A DNA stretch of 64,000 bases from Maribacter arcticus (GTDB lineage: Bacteria > Bacteroidota > Bacteroidia > Flavobacteriales > Flavobacteriaceae). Positions 45,909 through 54,818 of the stretch are shown here, in pieces; position 1 is the stretch's first letter; each line of letters opens with the position of its first letter. The position numbers and the translations under genes are program-made. Below the pieces are notes generated by a model that saw nothing but the letters and a program-made list of their open reading frames with translations, had not been told where the DNA came from and made no database searches. The stretch lies in assembly GCF_900167935.1 (NCBI RefSeq), contig NZ_FUYL01000002.1:186001-250000 (forward strand). Direction: 5' to 3'.

Positions 45909-46430
45909 ATGAACAAGATTGTACTTTCGGTTCTATTATTTACATTTTCAACATATTCATTTGCGCAAGCCTATCACAATAACTTAAATAGCCATGAGAT
46001 AAAATTCAATATTGGTCAGTTTTTGGTCACCACCGCTGTAGAAGGATCTTATGAATACTATTTAAATGAGGATACTAGTATAGGGGGATCCATTTATTTT
46101 AATGGTGATGCAACTAATTACAATGGAAACTTTGGAATTGGCCCTAATTTTAGAGCTTATTTCGGCTATGAGCCTCGTAGTGGTTTCTTTGCCGAGGTAT
46201 TTGGGCTGTACTATACTGGTGAGAACGATGAAGTTTCACAAGAATTGGGTAGCAGAAATTATGATTACTCAACAACCGCTATTGGTTTAGGTGCGGGTTC
46301 AAAATGGACTACTAGAAGCCAGCGATTTATCATTGAGATAAATGGTGGACTAGGAAGAAATATTAATCCTGAAGATTTTCAAAATGACTTTATGTTTAGG
46401 ACTGGCCTTTCTATAGGTTTTCGTTTTTAA
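45909..46430 (+). CDS. Small outer-membrane beta-barrel protein
   Basis: The 173-residue protein has a signal peptide (residues 1-19, ending SFAQ) and alternating amphipathic strands typical of an 8-stranded barrel (SIGGSIYFNGDATNY, GPNFRAYFGY, GFFAEVFGLYYT, TTAIGLGAGSKW, RFIIEINGGLGRNI), closing with the aromatic C-terminus SIGFRF needed for BAM recognition. No specific family is assigned. It lies 27 bases before a TonB receptor gene and is probably co-transcribed with it. Confidence 0.8.
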   Translation: MNKIVLSVLLFTFSTYSFAQAYHNNLNSHEIKFNIGQFLVTTAVEGSYEYYLNEDTSIGGSIYFNGDATNYNGNFGIGPNFRAYFGYEPRSGFFAEVFGLYYTGENDEVSQELGSRNYDYSTTAIGLGAGSKWTTRSQRFIIEINGGLGRNINPEDFQNDFMFRTGLSIGFRF

Positions 46431-46457
46431 TAAGTATTTTTGAGGTTTTAATTCCCT

Positions 46458-48545
46458 ATGAAAAAATCTATTTTATTCATTCTTTTATTTGTAATCGCTT
46501 TCAGTGTAAGGGCGCAAATTAAATCTGTAAAGGATAGTGTCACCATTTTAGATGAAGTTATTTTAATTGACACACTTACCGCAAAAAACGCGATAGGTAT
46601 TATTCCATCACAAATAATTGGAGCAAATGTTTTTAAAAATTATAGCCCTGTTGATTTCATAAGCTCAATCAATCAAATTTCTGGAGTATATGCATTATCT
46701 GGCGCCCTGAATACCAATAGAATTACCATTCGAGGGGTAGGTTCAAGAACAGCATTTGGCACCGACAAACTTAGACTTTACTATAATAACATACCCGTAA
46801 CAAATGGAACGGGATTTTCTACTATTGAAGCTTATGATTTAGAAAACTTAACCTCAGTGGAAATCATTAAAGGTCCCAAGGGAACTGGCTTCGGTACAAA
46901 TTTAGGCGGTTCTATAATTTTAAACACCAAACAACTGAGCAGCCAACCTACAAAACTTACTAATAGTTCTACCCTTGGCTCTTATGGTTTATTTAAAAAT
47001 AGTTTAGGATTTACGCATTCGCAAGATGATTTTTATATGACCTTACAATACGGACATATGGAAATTGATGGATACCGCGAAAACAATAGATTTGAACGTG
47101 ACGGATTTCTTTTAAACTCAATTTTTAAGCTATCCGAAAAAAGCGAGTTAGGTCTTTTAGTAAACCATATTGACTACTCAGCTCAAATAGCTAGCTCAAT
47201 TAGTCAAGCAGATTTTGATGAAGACCCAACACAAGCTGCATTCACATGGAAAGCATCACAGGGTTACGAAGACAATAACTATAGCCTTATTGGCCTATCA
47301 CACACCTATAAAGCTAGCACAAAACTAAAAAATACTACAAGTTTATTCTACACGTATTTAGACCATTATGAACCTCGCCCTTTTAATATTTTAGATGAAT
47401 ATACAAACGGATATGGTCTACGAACCTTGTTTTCTGGGAATTTAAATATTTCTGAAAACTTACTTTCTTATACCTTCGGGGGCGAATTATATAAAGATGA
47501 ATATGCATGGGGAACCTTTCAAAATCTTTATGAAGAAAATAATGGTAACGGTAGTTTACAAGGTGATAGATTATCTAAAAACAAAGAATTTCGAAGCCAA
47601 GTTAATAGTTTCGCTACCATCTCATACCCCTTTACAACAAAACTTACTGCGCAGTTGGGCTTAAACGTTAATAAAACACAATATGACTTTAGAGACTTGT
47701 TTAATTCAGGAGGAACGAACACTAGCGCAAATAGAAACTTTAAAGCACTTTTCTTACCTAGTTTAGATGTCAACTATTCAATTACAGCAACAAGTCAATT
47801 GTATGCGAATATTAGTCGTGGTTTTTCAAATCCTAGTTTGGAAGAAACCTTAACTCCCGATGGAATTATAAATCCTGATATAGTTCAGGAAACAGGTACT
47901 AATTATGAACTCGGTATTGAACATAAAAGCAAAGATGATAGAATGAAACTAGATATTGCTTTCTATTTAATGCCTATAAAGAATCTACTTGTTGCGAAAA
48001 GGGTTGGTGATGACCAGTATATTGGTCGTAATGCCGGTAAGACAAAACATCAAGGCATTGATTTAGATTGGAATTACAAATTCAATATTTCAAGTAAAAT
48101 AATACTTACCCCATTTATAAGCTACACATTTAACAATCATTCTTTTGTTGAATTTATTGATGAAGAAGCAAATGAAGATTATAGTGGAAATTCATTAACT
48201 GGTGTTCCTAAACATAAATTAAATACCGGAGTACAGACTACATTCGGTAACGGCCTATATGCAAATATTATACATCAATTTATAGATGAGATTCCGTTGA
48301 CAGATGGCAACACTCTTTATAGTAAATCGTTTAATTTACTCAACGTAAAATTAGGGTACAAGAAACAGATTTTAGAGAAACTATTACTCGGATTAGATTT
48401 TGGTATCAACAATTTAACAGATACCAAGTACGCACAATCCGTGTTGATAAATGCTAGTAGCTTTGGGGGGAATGCCCCAAGGTATTTCTACCCTGGGAAC
48501 AATATAAATTATTATGGAAGTTTAAAACTAAGCTATACGCTTTAG
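46458..48545 (+). CDS. TonB-dependent receptor, siderophore/cofactor type
   Basis: The 695-residue receptor has a signal peptide (about residues 1-19) and goes straight into the plug (about 30-155: NRITIRGVGSRTAFGTDKLRLYYNNIP and VEIIKGPKGTGFGTNLGGSI), without the carboxypeptidase-like N-terminal domain found in SusC-like receptors. The barrel closes with NINYYGSLKLSYTL. This is the shape of receptors for iron chelates or small cofactors; ligand unknown. Its stop codon is one base from that of glyS on the other strand. Confidence 0.92.
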   Translation: MKKSILFILLFVIAFSVRAQIKSVKDSVTILDEVILIDTLTAKNAIGIIPSQIIGANVFKNYSPVDFISSINQISGVYALSGALNTNRITIRGVGSRTAFGTDKLRLYYNNIPVTNGTGFSTIEAYDLENLTSVEIIKGPKGTGFGTNLGGSIILNTKQLSSQPTKLTNSSTLGSYGLFKNSLGFTHSQDDFYMTLQYGHMEIDGYRENNRFERDGFLLNSIFKLSEKSELGLLVNHIDYSAQIASSISQADFDEDPTQAAFTWKASQGYEDNNYSLIGLSHTYKASTKLKNTTSLFYTYLDHYEPRPFNILDEYTNGYGLRTLFSGNLNISENLLSYTFGGELYKDEYAWGTFQNLYEENNGNGSLQGDRLSKNKEFRSQVNSFATISYPFTTKLTAQLGLNVNKTQYDFRDLFNSGGTNTSANRNFKALFLPSLDVNYSITATSQLYANISRGFSNPSLEETLTPDGIINPDIVQETGTNYELGIEHKSKDDRMKLDIAFYLMPIKNLLVAKRVGDDQYIGRNAGKTKHQGIDLDWNYKFNISSKIILTPFISYTFNNHSFVEFIDEEANEDYSGNSLTGVPKHKLNTGVQTTFGNGLYANIIHQFIDEIPLTDGNTLYSKSFNLLNVKLGYKKQILEKLLLGLDFGINNLTDTKYAQSVLINASSFGGNAPRYFYPGNNINYYGSLKLSYTL

Positions 48546-48546
48546 C

Positions 48547-50091
48547 TTATTCCATTTTTTTCAACCAAGTCTTCATGTCAACAGCTGCATGTATAATGCC
48601 GTTTAAAGCTGAAATCGCTACACGCTCTTGCTCCATCGAATCTCTATGTCTAATGGTTACTGTTTGATCCTCTAAAGTTTGATGATCTACGGTAATGCAA
48701 AATGGTGTGCCATTAGCATCTTGTCTCCTATAACGCCTACCGACAGCATCTTTTTCATCGTAAGTAACGTTAAAATCCCATTTAAGATCATCTACGATGC
48801 TTTGCGCCACTTCTGGCAAACCATCTTTCTTAAGCAATGGTAAAATGGCTGCTTTAACAGGAGCTAAAACCGCTGGCAACTTAAGAACAGTTCTGGTGGT
48901 ATTATTTTCCAATTCTTCTTCCTTAAGAGAATTTGAGAACACCGCTAAAAACATTCTATCTAAACCTATTGAAGTTTCAAGTACGTATGGCACATAATTT
49001 CTATTCACTTCATGATCGAAGTATTGAAGTTTCTTTCCTGAAAATTTCTCGTGACTACTTAAGTCAAAATCGGTACGGGAATGTATTCCTTCCAATTCTT
49101 TAAATCCAAAAGGAAAACGAAATTCTATATCTGCAGCTGCATCAGCATAATGTGCTAATTTCTCATGGTCATGAAAACGGTAATTATCTTGCCCTAAGCC
49201 TAAAGATAAATGCCATTTCATTCTCTTCTCTTTCCAAATCTCATACCATTCTTTTTGCGTGCCAGGCTGTATAAAGAATTGCATTTCCATTTGCTCAAAT
49301 TCACGCATTCTAAAAATAAATTGTCTAGCAACAATTTCATTTCTAAAAGCCTTACCGGTCTGTGCAATTCCGAAAGGAATCTTCATTCGGCCAGATTTTT
49401 GAACATTTAAAAAGTTAACAAAAATACCTTGAGCTGTTTCTGGCCTAAGAAATAAGTCCATCGCACTTTCTGCATTGGCGCCCAACTTAGTACCGAACAT
49501 AAGGTTGAATTGCCTTACATCGGTCCAGTTTTTAGATCCAGACATAGGGCAGGCTATATCCAATTCCTCAATAAGGGCTTTAACATCTGCCAAATCTTCA
49601 TTTTGCAATGATTTACCCAATCTAGTTAAAATGATTTTCCCTTGTTCTTGATAATCAACTACTCGTTGATTCGTTTCTAAGAATGTCTTTTTATTAAAAG
49701 CATCACCAAAACGTTTTTGAGCTTTGCTAACCTCTTTTTCAATTTTAGCGTCTATTTTGGCTACATAATCTTCGACCAAAACATCAGCTCTATATCTTTT
49801 TTTAGAATCCTTATTATCTATTAATGGATCATTGAATGCATCAATATGACCAGAGGCTTGCCAAGTAGTTGGATGCATAAAAATCGCTGCATCTAACCCA
49901 ACAATATTGTCATTGAGTTGTACCATGGCTTTCCACCAATATTCGCGAATATTCTTTTTTAGCTCAACACCATTCTGACCATAGTCATACACAGCACTTA
50001 AACCATCGTAAATTTCACTTGATTGAAATACGTAACCATATTCCTTTGCGTGAGATATTACACGCTTAAAATCATCTTCTTGCTTTGCCAT
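48547..50091 (-). CDS. glyS: Glycyl-tRNA synthetase (alpha2 type)
   Basis: The 514-residue class II synthetase is of the dimeric type: FQSSEIYDGLSAVYDYGQNGVELKKNI (motif near the N-terminus, here from residue 18), LFLRPETAQGIFVNF (motif 2 region), GIAQTGKAFRNEI, and the motif 3 stretch YVLETSIGLDRMFLAVF. The C-terminal anticodon-binding domain (about 400-514) carries KAAILPLLKKDG and YRRQDANGTPFCITVD. It charges tRNA-Gly. It lies 37 bases after the coiled-coil gene on the same strand. Confidence 0.96.
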   Translation of the reverse strand: MAKQEDDFKRVISHAKEYGYVFQSSEIYDGLSAVYDYGQNGVELKKNIREYWWKAMVQLNDNIVGLDAAIFMHPTTWQASGHIDAFNDPLIDNKDSKKRYRADVLVEDYVAKIDAKIEKEVSKAQKRFGDAFNKKTFLETNQRVVDYQEQGKIILTRLGKSLQNEDLADVKALIEELDIACPMSGSKNWTDVRQFNLMFGTKLGANAESAMDLFLRPETAQGIFVNFLNVQKSGRMKIPFGIAQTGKAFRNEIVARQFIFRMREFEQMEMQFFIQPGTQKEWYEIWKEKRMKWHLSLGLGQDNYRFHDHEKLAHYADAAADIEFRFPFGFKELEGIHSRTDFDLSSHEKFSGKKLQYFDHEVNRNYVPYVLETSIGLDRMFLAVFSNSLKEEELENNTTRTVLKLPAVLAPVKAAILPLLKKDGLPEVAQSIVDDLKWDFNVTYDEKDAVGRRYRRQDANGTPFCITVDHQTLEDQTVTIRHRDSMEQERVAISALNGIIHAAVDMKTWLKKME

Positions 50092-50128
50092 GCGGCAAAA
50101 ATAGAATATTAGCCCAAAAAAAGAATGA

Positions 50129-51028
50129 TTATTTCAATTGAAATTCTGAAGAAGTAATCAATCGTTCATCTTCAAAGACATTTAAGGTATAGTTACCCTC
50201 CATTAATGAACCTTCTGGTATGGTAATAGACTCGCATACATACGTATCTATACCTGTGAAAACGAATTCTACTCTTTTGCTATATACATTTCCGTTTACG
50301 GTAATGGTATTCGCATTGTCTTCTATAATTTGTTTGTTAGGATCTAAAAACTGTAAATAAATAATTTTATCATTATTTGCCTCGCTTTCATCGGCCAAAA
50401 TAGTGACACATCCTCTTAATTTTTCAATAATAGAAGCCTTATTGGTCTTTGTAGGCCTTGTGTTTCTAATAAGTCTAAAACCACTGCCTTCTGCATTGGC
50501 CATCTTTAGATAGCTCTTCGTTTTTAATTTTTGGTTTAATTCAAGAATCTTTCTTCTTTGTAGTGCTTCTGCCTCAGCCAAAGAATTTGAGTTAGCTCTC
50601 AATTGCTCTATTTGCTTACGCGATTCATCGTATTTATCGGTGAGAAGCATATTGTTATATCGTAGAAAGTTATTTTTTAATAGTAAACTATCATTCTTAG
50701 ATTCTAATCTGCGAAGTTCTGTTTTAAATTCTCTCAGTTTTTGAACAGTAAAATTTAATCGTCCTACTGAATCTAAAAGTTCTTGAACCCTGTATTTAGA
50801 ATCTTGAAGTTCAATTTCATTCATTTCGCTTTTGGCAGACAAACGATCTACGTCAGCCTTCATGATGGTAAGATCCTTTATCAAAATCGCTTTCTCATCT
50901 TCTAAGAAACTTATTTGAGCATTTGATTGAGCGTAACTATAGTAGAATGCAATCAATAATGCTATAATAACCGCTACAAATGCTGCGAGTATTATTTTAT
51001 AATTGAATTTGTTATCTTGACTGTCCAT
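50129..51028 (-). CDS. Membrane-anchored coiled-coil protein
   Basis: The 299-residue protein has one N-terminal helix (about residues 10-33, YKIILAAFVAVIIALLIAFYYS), then a long coiled coil (about 38-175) rich in Leu, Glu, Lys and Arg, and a C-terminal beta domain (about 185-299) ending MEGNYTLNVFEDERLITSSEFQLK, which resembles a small sandwich fold. No family is recognised. A topology with the coiled coil in the periplasm is likely. The start codon is 38 bases from that of comF on the opposite strand, so both promoters lie in that gap or inside the genes. Confidence 0.8.
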   Translation of the reverse strand: MDSQDNKFNYKIILAAFVAVIIALLIAFYYSYAQSNAQISFLEDEKAILIKDLTIMKADVDRLSAKSEMNEIELQDSKYRVQELLDSVGRLNFTVQKLREFKTELRRLESKNDSLLLKNNFLRYNNMLLTDKYDESRKQIEQLRANSNSLAEAEALQRRKILELNQKLKTKSYLKMANAEGSGFRLIRNTRPTKTNKASIIEKLRGCVTILADESEANNDKIIYLQFLDPNKQIIEDNANTITVNGNVYSKRVEFVFTGIDTYVCESITIPEGSLMEGNYTLNVFEDERLITSSEFQLK

Positions 51029-51066
51029 TTAATAGGTGGGCTGTAGGTTAATTTAATCTGTAAGAT

Positions 51067-51777
51067 TTGATACAAAACAGAATTTCAAATATACTAAAGG
51101 ATGTTACCAACGTACTGTTGCCCATATCATGTTTTGGATGTAATGCACGATTATATAGAGGAGAGGTCTTTCTTTGTACATCTTGCCGACATCAATTACC
51201 TCTCACCGAGTATAACTTTAACGAAGAAAATGCCGTTGACCGTATTTTTTATGGTCGAATTAACATTAAAAAGGCAAATTCATTCTTATTCTTTACCGAA
51301 ATTGGAATAGTAAAAAATTTGATTCACTTTTTAAAATACAAGAATCAAGAAAGTATTGGACAATTTTTGGGTGATTGGCAGGGACAGATTTTAAAAGAAC
51401 AAGGCCATTTAACAGACATTGATTTTGTAATTCCTGTTCCATTACATAGAAAAAAATTGAGACAACGCGGCTATAACCAAGTTGCACTCTTTGCTAAACA
51501 AATTGCTTTACACATTAATGCCAGTTATGCCGATGATATACTTATAAAAACAGCTAATACTAAAACACAGACCAAAAAGAATAGATTAAGCAGGTGGCAT
51601 GATAACCGGTCTCTGTATGAAATTAATAATAAACAAATACTTAAAAACAAAAACATTTTATTGGTTGATGATGTTATTACTACCGGTGCTACGATGGAGA
51701 TTTGTGCTAATACCTTCAAAGACATTGAAGGTATAACCATTTATATGTCGAGTATGGCAGTTGTACCAAAGGCTTAG
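51067..51777 (+). CDS. ComF-family phosphoribosyltransferase
   Basis: The 236-residue protein starts with a zinc-binding segment (ISCFGCNARLYRGEVFLCTSCRHQL, four Cys in two C-x2-C pairs) and ends with a phosphoribosyltransferase domain whose PRPP loop is ILLVDDVITTGATM; PVPLHRKKLRQRGYNQVALFAKQI is the ComF-typical middle. ComF is needed for DNA uptake in competent bacteria, though its reaction is not established. The start is TTG; the zinc region begins 20 residues later and no ATG lies between. Confidence 0.9.
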   Translation: MIQNRISNILKDVTNVLLPISCFGCNARLYRGEVFLCTSCRHQLPLTEYNFNEENAVDRIFYGRINIKKANSFLFFTEIGIVKNLIHFLKYKNQESIGQFLGDWQGQILKEQGHLTDIDFVIPVPLHRKKLRQRGYNQVALFAKQIALHINASYADDILIKTANTKTQTKKNRLSRWHDNRSLYEINNKQILKNKNILLVDDVITTGATMEICANTFKDIEGITIYMSSMAVVPKA

Positions 51778-51822
51778 TTTTCTATAAAATATGTTGTTTC
51801 TTTGTGATTGATAATCGCACTT

Positions 51823-53439
51823 ATGAGTAGAAAAATTCTTGGATTTATATTTGTTTTTATCATTGTATTAGTCTCATACCAATGTGCGCAACGAGGCACA
51901 CCTACTGGAGGACCTAAAGATATTGCACCTCCAGAATTAATAAGGGCAGAACCACCCAATATGTCTATTAATTTTAAGGAACAAAAAATTAGACTTTATT
52001 TTAATGAGTTGGTAAAATTGAAAGACATTCAAAAACAACTTATTATATCTCCTCCTTTAAAGTATACACCGATTCTTTCCCCGCAGGGCAACGCTAATAA
52101 ATATGTTGAAATTACGATTAAGGATACCTTAGCCGATAATACTACGTATACTTTAAATTTTGGACAAGGTATTGTAGATAACAATGAAGAAAATCCGCTT
52201 CCATTTTTTACCTACGTGTTTTCCACTGGTGATTATATTGACTCTTTAGAACTAACAGGGGTAATAAAAGATGCATTTAATAAAAAAGTCGATGAATTTG
52301 TAAGTGTAATGCTTTATAAAATAGACTCAAGCTACACCGATTCTACCCTTTATAAAAAACCACCTAATTATATCACTAATACTCTTGACAGTTCGGTAAT
52401 ATTTAAGCTTAAAAATTTAAAAGAAGGTAAATATGCATTATTTGCCCTTAAAGATAATGCTGGCAATAATTTATTTGATCAGAAGACAGATAAAATTGGC
52501 TTTGTAGAAGACACCATAAATTTACCTACAGATTCTATATACTTATTAAATCTTTTTAAAGAGATTCCTGATTATGGTGTTGCTGTTCCTAGTATGGGGG
52601 CAAGTAATAAAATTAGTTTTGGATATTATGGCGACGGTTCAGCAATAAATATTGAAACGATTACCAAATTACCCGATACCGTAAAATCAATAATCACCAA
52701 AGAAAGGGAAAAAGACACCTTAAATTTCTGGTTTACTCCATATGCAATGGATTCTATCCTTTTTGCTATTACCAATGATAATTTAAAGGTTTCTGACACC
52801 TTTAATGTAAAAAGCCGCAAAGTTGCTTTTGATTCTTTACGATTATCATTAAACCAACAGGGCAATATTGAATTTGATAAACCAATTAATATTTTAGTTA
52901 ATACGCCATTGGTTAGTTTTGATTCTACTAAAATTAAACTTACTGACAAGGATACGTTACTGGTAGCCAATAATTTAAAGTTAGACACTCTCGAAAATCA
53001 GTTAAATTTTGATTTTAAAATTCTGCCTAATCAAAGCTATAAAATTGAACTTTTACCCGGAGCGATTACAGATTTTTTTGATAATACCAATGATACCGTA
53101 GTATATAATCTAAGAACAAAAAGCGTTGCAGATTATGGTAATCTTAGTTTAGAACTAAATGGCAATAATATTAAATACCCTATAATTGTTCAACTTACCA
53201 ATGAAAAGGGTGACCTACAAAGGGAAATTTATGCAAACCAACCGCAAACCTACGCGTTCAATAATTTAAACCCTGGCAAGTATATGGCTAGAGTCATATT
53301 TGATTCCAATAAAAATAGAAAATGGGATACCGGTAATTTTTTAAAGAAAATACAACCAGAAAAGATAAGTTATTACCCGAGCTTAATAGAGTTGCGAGCC
53401 AATTGGGAAAAAATAGAAACCTTTAATCTAATAAATTGA
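51823..53439 (+). CDS. Ig-like (Big_5) domain lipoprotein
   Basis: The 538-residue protein (ATG at 51823) begins with a lipoprotein signal ending VSYQC and the conserved mature start AQRGTPTGGPKDIAPP. Residues 35-130 form the Big_5-type Ig domain (INFKEQKIRLYFNELVKLKDIQKQLIISPPL, broken here at the LYFNEL core) and a C-terminal region (about 430-530) resembles a carboxypeptidase-regulatory-like sandwich (VQLTNEKGDLQREIYANQP). It is a common flavobacterial surface lipoprotein of unknown function. Its last 17 bases overlap the 3' end of the nitrilase-family gene on the other strand. Confidence 0.85.
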   Translation: MSRKILGFIFVFIIVLVSYQCAQRGTPTGGPKDIAPPELIRAEPPNMSINFKEQKIRLYFNELVKLKDIQKQLIISPPLKYTPILSPQGNANKYVEITIKDTLADNTTYTLNFGQGIVDNNEENPLPFFTYVFSTGDYIDSLELTGVIKDAFNKKVDEFVSVMLYKIDSSYTDSTLYKKPPNYITNTLDSSVIFKLKNLKEGKYALFALKDNAGNNLFDQKTDKIGFVEDTINLPTDSIYLLNLFKEIPDYGVAVPSMGASNKISFGYYGDGSAINIETITKLPDTVKSIITKEREKDTLNFWFTPYAMDSILFAITNDNLKVSDTFNVKSRKVAFDSLRLSLNQQGNIEFDKPINILVNTPLVSFDSTKIKLTDKDTLLVANNLKLDTLENQLNFDFKILPNQSYKIELLPGAITDFFDNTNDTVVYNLRTKSVADYGNLSLELNGNNIKYPIIVQLTNEKGDLQREIYANQPQTYAFNNLNPGKYMARVIFDSNKNRKWDTGNFLKKIQPEKISYYPSLIELRANWEKIETFNLIN

Positions 53440-54208
53440 ATTGATCTCGGTCTTCTAAAAATGTAAGTTTATTACGCAGCTTTTCAATCTCATTTTTAGT
53501 AATCTCAACAATTAATATTTCTTCTTTTTTAGAGAGAGCCATTTCATTACCGAGCGGAGAGTATATACTTGTGTGACCTGGATATTCATGCCCTTCGTTA
53601 TCCTCTCCAATTCTATTGACTCCAATACAAAATACCATATTTTCAATGGCACGTGCTTTCAATAAAGCATTCCAAGCATTTATTCTTGGCGCTGGCCAAT
53701 TAGCTGAATAAAGTAAAATGTCAATATTCTCGGTATTTCTACTCCAAACAGGAAACCGTAGATCATAACATATCAAGGGACAAAAATTAAATCCTTTATA
53801 AGCTACCACCAATCTTTGTTTACCAGATTGATATTTTTTATGTTCCCCTGCCAACGTAAACGTATGTCTCTTATCATATGTATAGGTTTCGCCATCAGGT
53901 TTTACAAAAAAAAGTCGATTAAAATAGGTCTCTTTTTCATTATAAACTATACTACCAATAATTGCACAGTCTTTTAGAGTAGCTATCTCTTTCATCCAAC
54001 TTAAAGTTAGGGAACCTTCTTCACTTGCTATATTTTGTGGTGACATAGTAAAACCAGTAGTAAACATTTCTGGCAAAACAATAACATCAATATCTTCTTC
54101 AATTTGTTCAATTTTATCACTGAACATTGCTCTATTGGCATTTGGGTTTTCCCAATGTAGAATGGATTGAACGAGAGCTATTTTTAAAGTATTATTCTCA
54201 TTTTTCAT
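53423..54208 (-). CDS. Nitrilase-superfamily amidase (omega-amidase-like)
   Basis: The 261-residue carbon-nitrogen hydrolase has the Glu-Lys-Cys triad in VIVLPEMFTTGF, YDKRHTFTLAGEH and PLICYDLRFPVW. The close spacing and the PxFTAG variant TLAGEH match the YafV/omega-amidase (NIT2-like) branch, which hydrolyses 2-oxoglutaramate or 2-oxosuccinamate. It follows the ankyrin gene by 8 bases, so the two are co-transcribed. Its 3' end overlaps the Ig-like lipoprotein gene on the opposite strand by 17 bases. Confidence 0.92.
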   Translation of the reverse strand: MKNENNTLKIALVQSILHWENPNANRAMFSDKIEQIEEDIDVIVLPEMFTTGFTMSPQNIASEEGSLTLSWMKEIATLKDCAIIGSIVYNEKETYFNRLFFVKPDGETYTYDKRHTFTLAGEHKKYQSGKQRLVVAYKGFNFCPLICYDLRFPVWSRNTENIDILLYSANWPAPRINAWNALLKARAIENMVFCIGVNRIGEDNEGHEYPGHTSIYSPLGNEMALSKKEEILIVEITKNEIEKLRNKLTFLEDRDQFNLLD

Positions 54209-54216
54209 AAAACAAC

Positions 54217-54681
54217 TTATTCAAGTAAATCAATGAAAGCATTTAAACCTTGGGTTTTGGCATGATCTAAAGCTGAATTACCTCTATTATCTTTAATGGT
54301 TTTATCCGCGCCATTAGCTATCAATAATTTAGCAATCTCAAAACGATTAAACTGAGCGGCATAAATAAGGCATGTTGCACCCATTGCATTTCTCTCATTT
54401 AATTGAGCTTTTTTCTCAATTAAAAGTTTAGCTATATCGGTAAACCCTTTGAAACAAACACCCATTAGGGCCGTATTTCCCGAAGCATCAACAGCGTCTA
54501 TTTTAGCTCCTTTATCTAACAACAAAGTTGCTATCTCCATTTCATCATAATACGTAGCCAGAATCAATGGTGTAGACCCCCGAGCATCTTTACTATTAAT
54601 TAGTACCGGGTTCTTTTCTAACATAGGTTTAACCTCGTTTAAATTACCCTCTCTAATTGCTTTAAAAAAGAATTCGTTCAT
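54217..54681 (-). CDS. Ankyrin-repeat protein
   Basis: The 154-residue protein is four to five ankyrin repeats without any other domain: RGSTPLILATYYDEMEIATLLLDKGA, SGNTALMGVCFKGFTDIAKLLIEKKA, MGATCLIYAAQFNRFEIAKLLIANGA and a final RGNSALDHAK, each about 33 residues. It has no signal peptide, so it acts in the cytoplasm as a protein-binding module. It is the first gene of a two-gene unit with the omega-amidase-like gene; what it binds is unknown. Confidence 0.93.
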   Translation of the reverse strand: MNEFFFKAIREGNLNEVKPMLEKNPVLINSKDARGSTPLILATYYDEMEIATLLLDKGAKIDAVDASGNTALMGVCFKGFTDIAKLLIEKKAQLNERNAMGATCLIYAAQFNRFEIAKLLIANGADKTIKDNRGNSALDHAKTQGLNAFIDLLE

Positions 54682-54818
54682 AGCTGTAAATTATTATTAA
54701 ACCTCATGAATCTGTAAAATCACATGCAAGAATTTAAGTTGAAGTATTTTCTTACTTACTAACTATTTTTTCCTACTTTATTAGAAATATGTACCTTTAA
54801 ATTATAAACAGAACCAGA

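Noticed and set aside
51101-51310. 69-codon plus-strand frame starting with an ATG at the head of comF
   Set aside because: It is out of frame with ComF, whose zinc finger is encoded by the frame starting at TTG 51067.
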